Under the pieces are notes generated by a model that worked only from the letters and a program-made list of their open reading frames with translations, ran no database searches and had not been told where the DNA came from. The translations under genes were made by a program, and so were the position numbers. Shown here piece by piece: positions 59,400 through 64,000 of a DNA stretch of 64,000 bases (position 1 is its first letter; each line of letters opens with the position of its first letter). Location: the NCBI RefSeq assembly GCF_018687595.1, contig NZ_CP061298.1, positions 868,001-932,000 on the forward strand, written 5' to 3'. This DNA comes from Polynucleobacter paludilacus (GTDB lineage Bacteria > Pseudomonadota > Gammaproteobacteria > Burkholderiales > Burkholderiaceae).

Positions 59400-60319
59400 A
59401 GTAAACCGACTTGTTTCAATGCGATCTTTAAAGGCTCTCGTAAAGCGAGGCTCAACGGAGTCAAAGGTAAACGAATTCCTGGACCAATCATGCCCATCTC
59501 GTATAGGGCCCATTTCACAGGGATGGGGTTAGCTTCAATGAACATCGCTTTATGCAATGAGAGCAATTGGTATTGCAACTCACGAGCATGGGTGAGTTCG
59601 CCAGTCATGGCAGCCTTACACAATTCGTGCATCAAACGGGGTGCTACATTCGCTGTTACAGAAATATTGCCTTTGCCACCCATCAACATTAATAGGACAG
59701 CACTTAAATCATCACCTGAAAAAACGGCAAATTGCTCTTGTCCAGCACGCTTCAAATCTGCAATCAAAGCCATACCGCGCTCTAGGTTGCCGGTTGCGTC
59801 TTTGATGCCAATCATGCCAGGCACTTGTGCCAAGCGAACGACAGTCTCGCCCGCTAGGTCGGCAACAGTGCGGCCTGGCACGTTATATAAAATGACTGGC
59901 AAATCGACAGACTCTGCAATCTTTTTAAAGTGGGCATACATGCCATCTTGGGTTGGTTTGTTGTAGTAAGGCACCACCTGAAGACTGGCATCTGCACCAA
60001 CCTTCTTGGCATATTGCGTTAGCTCAATAGCCTCTCTAGTAGAGTTCCCACCAGTACCTGCAATCACCGGAATTCGGCCGGCAATCTGCTCAACACAAAC
60101 CCGAATCAATTCACAATGCTCTTCAACTGAAACGGTTGGTGACTCACCACTAGTTCCTACGATCACAATGGCATCGGTACCTTCAGCAACATGCCAGTCG
60201 AGCAAGGAACGCAAGCCCGGGAAATCAAGACTGCCATCTTCCAGCATGGGTGTAACAATAGCTACCATGCTGCCAGCAATGGGCTTTTTATTGGATGAAT
60301 TTGAAGTAGTGCTGCTCAC
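59396..60319 (-). CDS. dapA: 4-hydroxy-tetrahydrodipicolinate synthase
   Basis: Condenses pyruvate with aspartate semialdehyde in lysine and peptidoglycan synthesis. TIM barrel with [24 protein letters not shown], the Tyr in [12 protein letters not shown], the Tyr in LYNVPGRTV and Schiff-base Lys in [10 protein letters not shown] chose the GTG at 60317-60319 (307 residues); an upstream ATG at 60400 would add 27 non-conserved residues and overlap the methyltransferase gene by 55 bases. No strong ribosome site marks the GTG. It is coupled to bamC. Confidence 0.93.
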   Translation of the reverse strand: MSSTTSNSSNKKPIAGSMVAIVTPMLEDGSLDFPGLRSLLDWHVAEGTDAIVIVGTSGESPTVSVEEHCELIRVCVEQIAGRIPVIAGTGGNSTREAIELTQYAKKVGADASLQVVPYYNKPTQDGMYAHFKKIAESVDLPVILYNVPGRTVADLAGETVVRLAQVPGMIGIKDATGNLERGMALIADLKRAGQEQFAVFSGDDLSAVLLMLMGGKGNISVTANVAPRLMHELCKAAMTGELTHARELQYQLLSLHKAMFIEANPIPVKWALYEMGMIGPGIRLPLTPLSLALREPLKIALKQVGLL

Positions 60320-60345
60320 TAGGTAGGTGCCGTATAGATAGGTGT

Positions 60346-60909
60346 TTAAGCTCGAAATTGTAACGGAATGTGCCCCTGCAAAACGCCTTTTACAGCGCAA
60401 AGCCTCTGAATCATGGCAGGTTTGGGGTGGTCGATATAGAGATCTTCGTAAGCCAGAACTTTCAGACCATTCTGAGCAGAAAATGAGAGCAATTCCCCTG
60501 TTTTTAAGAGGAAATCGGGGTTGGAAGGCTTCCCAAACTCGCCGTTGCCCTGGGCAAAGGTTTCAAAGAGCAAAACCCCACCAGCAGTCAGCATTTTGGG
60601 CAGTTCGGCCAAGTAAGGTCGAAACAGATAATTGGTCACCACAATAGCTGAAAAATCCATACCCGTCAGAGGCCAAGTCTCACCCTCCAGATTCATGCGC
60701 GCTACTTCTAGCCTGGGGTGCTTTTCTTGGCAGATAGCGTCAATATTTTGATCTACTGCCAGAACGGTAAATCCCGCATTCAATAAAAAATGGGTATGCC
60801 GACCGGCCCCACAAGCCAAATCCAAAACGACACCATTTTTTGGGATAGCAGAAACGAAGCGTCTAATCCAGGGTGATGCCTCTTCAAGAGCGGTATGACT
60901 ATTACTCAA
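60346..60909 (-). CDS. Class I SAM-dependent methyltransferase
   Basis: A 187-residue methyltransferase with SAM motif [21 protein letters not shown], motif II VLAVDQN, a motif with [10 protein letters not shown] and [10 protein letters not shown]. It resembles TehB/UbiE-type small-molecule methyltransferases; the substrate is unknown. The start is TTG (60909), two bases after the trpS stop. It ends 26 bases before the chosen dapA start, so trpS, this gene, dapA and bamC probably make one transcript. Confidence 0.83.
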   Translation of the reverse strand: MSNSHTALEEASPWIRRFVSAIPKNGVVLDLACGAGRHTHFLLNAGFTVLAVDQNIDAICQEKHPRLEVARMNLEGETWPLTGMDFSAIVVTNYLFRPYLAELPKMLTAGGVLLFETFAQGNGEFGKPSNPDFLLKTGELLSFSAQNGLKVLAYEDLYIDHPKPAMIQRLCAVKGVLQGHIPLQFRA

Positions 60910-60911
60910 GT

Positions 60912-62114
60912 TTAGTCGTACGCCAATCCCATGGCTTCACGTACTTCGCGCATGGTTTCTTGAGCAACCTTACGCGCCTTATCGGAGCCATCTGCAATAA
61001 TCGAGCGCAACAAACTGGGATCATCCAAGTATTTCTGGGCACGCTCAAACATTGGCTGTTGCTCAGCCAATATCGCATCAATCACCGGCTGTTTACATTC
61101 TAGGCAGCCAATGCCCGCGCTTTTGCAGCCCTTCTCAGCCCATGCTTTGGTGTCTTCATCGGAATACACGGTATGAAATTGCCAAACAGGGCAGCGGGCA
61201 GGATCACCCGGATCGGTTCTACGAACTCGCGCAGGATCAGTTGGCATCGTGCGCATTGAGCGAATGATCTCTTCCGGTTTCTCGCGAATGCTAATGGTAT
61301 TGCCATAAGACTTCGACATCTTTTGACCATCAAGACCCGGCATTTTTGAGGCAGCAGTTAATAGCGCTTGTGGCTCTGGAAGAATAATTTTGCGCGCACC
61401 CTCTAAAAATCCAAATAATCTCTCGCGGTCAGCCATCGATAGACTTTGTGAATCTTGCAGAAGTGCTTGGGCTTGCTCAAGCGCACTATCGTCACCACGC
61501 TCTTGATAAGCAGTTCGAAGTTCTGCATACATTTTGGCGCGTTTGCTGCCCAGCTTTTTGACTGCCTCTAAGGCTTTTTCTTCAAAGCCTGCCTCACGGC
61601 CGTAAAGGTAGTTAAAGCGACGCGCTACTTCACGCGTCATCTCTACGTGCGGTACCTGATCCTCGCCAACGGGAACAAATTGGGCACGGTAGATCAGAAT
61701 ATCGGCAGACTGCAATAAAGGGTAGCCCAAGAAGCCATAGGTCTGCAGATCTTTTTCCTTGAGCTTTTCAATTTGGTCTTTATAGGTGGGCACCCTCTCC
61801 AACCAGCCCAATGGAGTTCCCATTGCTAACAACAAAAAGAGCTCTGCATGCTCAGGCACTTTGCTTTGAATGAAGAGTGTGGCCTGATTAGGGTCAACGC
61901 CAGCTGCCAACCAATCGATCACCATATCCCAAACAGACTGTTCAATCACCTCAGGAGTTTCATAGTGAGTAGTTAGGGCATGCCAATCTGCAACGAAAAA
62001 GAAGCAGGGATACTCTGCTTGCAAGCGGACCCAGTTTTTTAATACGCCGTGATAGTGGCCAAGGTGCAAATTACCCGTAGGGCGCATGCCAGAGAGAACG
62101 CGTTCAGCAAACAT
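60912..62114 (-). CDS. trpS: Tryptophanyl-tRNA synthetase
   Basis: Class I synthetase. HIGH as HLGHYHGV near the N-terminus and KMSKS as QKMSKSYGNT are present. The 400-residue length exceeds the 330 of the short type; about 70 extra residues lie between GYPLLQSADIL and the KMSKS region (GSKRAKMYAELRTAYQERGD) and resemble the longer TrpS form of beta- and some gammaproteobacteria. A CxxC pair (GCLECKQPV) follows KMSKS. It precedes the methyltransferase and dapA. Confidence 0.94.
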   Translation of the reverse strand: MFAERVLSGMRPTGNLHLGHYHGVLKNWVRLQAEYPCFFFVADWHALTTHYETPEVIEQSVWDMVIDWLAAGVDPNQATLFIQSKVPEHAELFLLLAMGTPLGWLERVPTYKDQIEKLKEKDLQTYGFLGYPLLQSADILIYRAQFVPVGEDQVPHVEMTREVARRFNYLYGREAGFEEKALEAVKKLGSKRAKMYAELRTAYQERGDDSALEQAQALLQDSQSLSMADRERLFGFLEGARKIILPEPQALLTAASKMPGLDGQKMSKSYGNTISIREKPEEIIRSMRTMPTDPARVRRTDPGDPARCPVWQFHTVYSDEDTKAWAEKGCKSAGIGCLECKQPVIDAILAEQQPMFERAQKYLDDPSLLRSIIADGSDKARKVAQETMREVREAMGLAYD

Positions 62115-62141
62115 GGTGATCTTTATTGATATCGTGAATGA

Positions 62142-62990
62142 TTAGTGGAATACCGACCATACTGGTGTTAGATTATTCGGCAATAGTGGTAGTGCACCCA
62201 GATCCATATGGCTCTCACCTGGGTCATGGAAATCTGAACCTCGTGAAGACATAAAACCATACTTCTGGGCAATCTTGCCGTAAGTTTGATACTGGTCCGG
62301 AGTATGACTTCCAGTAATCACTTCGATCCCGACACCACCAAAATCTTTGAAGCGCTCATAGAGCTGATCCATTTGTAAGGCCGTGAAATCATAGCGTCCT
62401 GGGTGCGCAATCACTGCCACACCACCCGCTTGCTTAATCCATGACACAGTATCTTCCAGGCTAGCCCATTGATGAGGCACAAAACCTGGCTTACCGTCTA
62501 CGAGATAATTCTGAAAAACAGTCTCTGTATTGCGGCAGATGCCCTGCTCCACTAAAAATCGCGCAAAGTGAGTACGTGAAATCAAATCGTGGTTGCCCGC
62601 AAACTGCAAAGCGCCTTCATATGCACCGGCAATACCAACTTGGGATAAGGCATCTGCAATTTGCTGAGCACGTTTGCCGCGACCATCACGGGTTTGGCGT
62701 AAGCCCTCTACCAAAGCAGGATTTTTTGGATCGATACCAAGGCCAACAATATGAATGGTGTGCCCCATCCACGTAACCGAAATCTCAACCCCGCCAACAT
62801 AGTCCATACCAATCGCCTGAGCCGCAGCGCGAGCCCGCTCTTGACCGCCTAACTCATCATGATCGGTTAGGGACCAGAGGCGCACACCATTAGCATAAGC
62901 GCGTTGAGCCAAATCTTCCGGAGTCAAAGTGCCATCAGAGATGACAGAGTGACAATGCAGATCAGCGTTAAGGTCAGATATGTGGGACAT
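62142..62990 (-). CDS. PHP-domain phosphoesterase (YciV/RNase AM-like)
   Basis: A 282-residue PHP enzyme: metal motifs DLHCHSVISDG, TDHDELGGQERAR, EISVTWMGHTIHIVGLGID and VIAHPGRYD, SSRGSDFHDPGE. E. coli YciV (Rnm) trims 5' ends of ribosomal RNAs and hydrolyses 3',5'-nucleoside bisphosphates. The match of the N-terminus, ADLHCHSVISDGTLTPEDLA, and the length are close. It lies between zapE and trpS. Confidence 0.88.
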   Translation of the reverse strand: MSHISDLNADLHCHSVISDGTLTPEDLAQRAYANGVRLWSLTDHDELGGQERARAAAQAIGMDYVGGVEISVTWMGHTIHIVGLGIDPKNPALVEGLRQTRDGRGKRAQQIADALSQVGIAGAYEGALQFAGNHDLISRTHFARFLVEQGICRNTETVFQNYLVDGKPGFVPHQWASLEDTVSWIKQAGGVAVIAHPGRYDFTALQMDQLYERFKDFGGVGIEVITGSHTPDQYQTYGKIAQKYGFMSSRGSDFHDPGESHMDLGALPLLPNNLTPVWSVFH

Positions 62991-62999
62991 CAGTCTATT

Positions 63000-64000
63000 T
63001 TAGGTCAAGGCGCTCGAATGCACTCGTCGTGGCGCATCTAAATAGTCTCTGGACTGCATCTCAAGCAATCTAGAGACCGTTCTTGAGAATTCAGCGGTAA
63101 TTTGACCCTCTGTATAAAGCTCTGCTGCAGGTACATCTGCTGAAATAATGAGCTTGTTTTTATTGTCATATAGAACGTCAACCAGCCAAATAAAACGACG
63201 AGCTTCATTCGTTAAACGCGGTGGCATATAAGGCACGCCAGAGAGAATCACGGTATGAAACTGCTTGGCAAGCTCTAAATAATCGTTTTGAGAACGCGGC
63301 CCACAGCAGAGCGTTTGAAAATCAAACCACACCACACCATCACCCATATGCAGGGGGAGTAATTCACGAGATTCAATATAGAGAACCGGATTTGGATCTT
63401 CAGCTTGATTGCCGATCAAGGCATAAAACATGTTGAGAAGCTTCAGATCAGTTTGCGAATCAATGGGTGTCAAGTAGGCCTCAACTTGCTCCATTTGTAC
63501 CCGGCGATAATCGTTACCCGCATCGACATTCAAAATATCCAATTTATCTTCTAGCAGGCGAATGGCGGGTAGAAGACGATCACGGTGCAAGCCATCGGGA
63601 TAGAGCTGATCGGGTCGGTAATTGGACGTCATTACAAACTGCACGCGATCCTCAAATAACGCTTTTAGCAATCGATACAGAATCATGGCATCTGCAATAT
63701 CGTTGATATGGAACTCATCAAAACAGATCAAGCGATAGCGCTTAGAGATTCTTTTGGCTAACTCATCCAGTGGATCAGCCAGCCCAGATAACTCATGCAA
63801 TTCACGGTGAACTTCCCGCATGAATTCGTGAAAATGAATCCGAATCTTTTTTTCTAATGGGGATGCCGCATAAAAGCAGTCCATTAAAAAGGACTTGCCG
63901 CGACCAACACCACCCCATAAGTAAATCCCGCGGGGTAAAGCAGGTCTAAACAGTTTCTTTTTGAGTTGATTGCTGCGAACCTGCTTGTAGTCTACCCACT
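63000..64000 (-). CDS. zapE: Cell division protein ZapE (AFG1-like ATPase, partial, 5' end outside window)
   Basis: P-loop ATPase that interacts with FtsZ under low oxygen or late in division. The reading frame is open to the window edge, where GIYLWGGVGRGKSFLMDCF holds Walker A (GGVGRGKS), so about the first 60-70 residues are missing. Walker B is in RLICFDEFHINDIADAM; VMTSNYRPDQLYPDGLHRDR follows. The visible ATG at 63884 is internal and not the start. It is divergent in context from nothing visible; downstream is the PHP gene. Confidence 0.9.
   Translation of the reverse strand, partial: WVDYKQVRSNQLKKKLFRPALPRGIYLWGGVGRGKSFLMDCFYAASPLEKKIRIHFHEFMREVHRELHELSGLADPLDELAKRISKRYRLICFDEFHINDIADAMILYRLLKALFEDRVQFVMTSNYRPDQLYPDGLHRDRLLPAIRLLEDKLDILNVDAGNDYRRVQMEQVEAYLTPIDSQTDLKLLNMFYALIGNQAEDPNPVLYIESRELLPLHMGDGVVWFDFQTLCCGPRSQNDYLELAKQFHTVILSGVPYMPPRLTNEARRFIWLVDVLYDNKNKLIISADVPAAELYTEGQITAEFSRTVSRLLEMQSRDYLDAPRRVHSSALT

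Noticed and set aside
59490-59966. 158-residue plus-strand frame opposite dapA
   Set aside because: Antisense shadow of dapA; composition rich in Ser/Ala/Pro as expected from reverse translation of a real gene.

Overview
The window looks like core chromosome of a betaproteobacterium of the Burkholderiaceae, most likely a small-genome freshwater lineage such as Polynucleobacter. The reasons are moderate GC content, dense gene packing with many 1-4 bp start/stop overlaps, a class I PHA locus with PhaR, the ParC/ParE and BamC/BamD types, and a TPP-riboswitch thiamine operon with a two-part ThiE. The genus is inferred from gene content, not from a search. I see no prophage, transposon, CRISPR array or integron.

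Layout. 1-6 kb (minus): rluD-pgeF-phaC-phaB-phaR-rimO, a polyhydroxyalkanoate synthesis locus without phaA, embedded between translation genes. 6-11 kb: bamD (plus), alr, lplT, then tsaB-rimI and a short gene that resembles the DNA polymerase III psi subunit. 11-19 kb: a propionate/methylmalonyl-CoA operon (mutase, MeaB, PccB, PccA, epimerase-like VOC protein) divergent from a GntR/FCD regulator whose start codon lies inside a near-perfect 24-bp palindrome. 19-25 kb: two small c-type cytochromes, a RidA protein and parE-parC. 25-34 kb: a CoA-transferase, tRNA-Arg(CCT), a pair of perfect inverted DnaA boxes, a Nudix/DUF4743 gene, a TPP riboswitch and thiC-thiO-thiS-thiG-thiE, then divergent thiD and tRNA-Asn(GTT).

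33.7-45.6 kb is the most accessory-like part: a lipoprotein, a membrane-anchored TAXI protein with no TRAP permease, a four-helix membrane protein, fadD, a YqjD/YqjE/YqjK-like trio, a 59-residue HTH protein coupled to a small secreted protein, and a complete RND efflux operon (outer membrane factor, fusion protein, pump). tRNA-Ser(GCT) follows. 45.6-64 kb is housekeeping: lysC, accA-tilS, an AlkA-type glycosylase, cysS, a TPR lipoprotein, ppiB, lpxH, suhB, trmJ, cysE, an SlyD-like FKBP, a YcfD-like ribosomal oxygenase, a 56-residue Ala/Pro lipoprotein, dapA-bamC, a methyltransferase, trpS, a PHP phosphatase and zapE (cut by the window end).

Connections. Propionyl-CoA is carboxylated by PccAB, epimerised and converted to succinyl-CoA by the B12 mutase that MeaB protects. 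The thiamine operon makes both halves of thiamine phosphate (ThiC/ThiD for the pyrimidine; ThiO/ThiS/ThiG for the thiazole; ThiE joins them). BamC and BamD are two lipoproteins of the same outer-membrane assembly machine. No gap longer than 300 bases lacks a gene or RNA. I found no clearly undescribed multi-gene system; the best leads are the psi-like gene, the DnaA-box pair, the HTH/secreted pair, the operator over the GntR start codon, and the N-terminal domain of ThiE.
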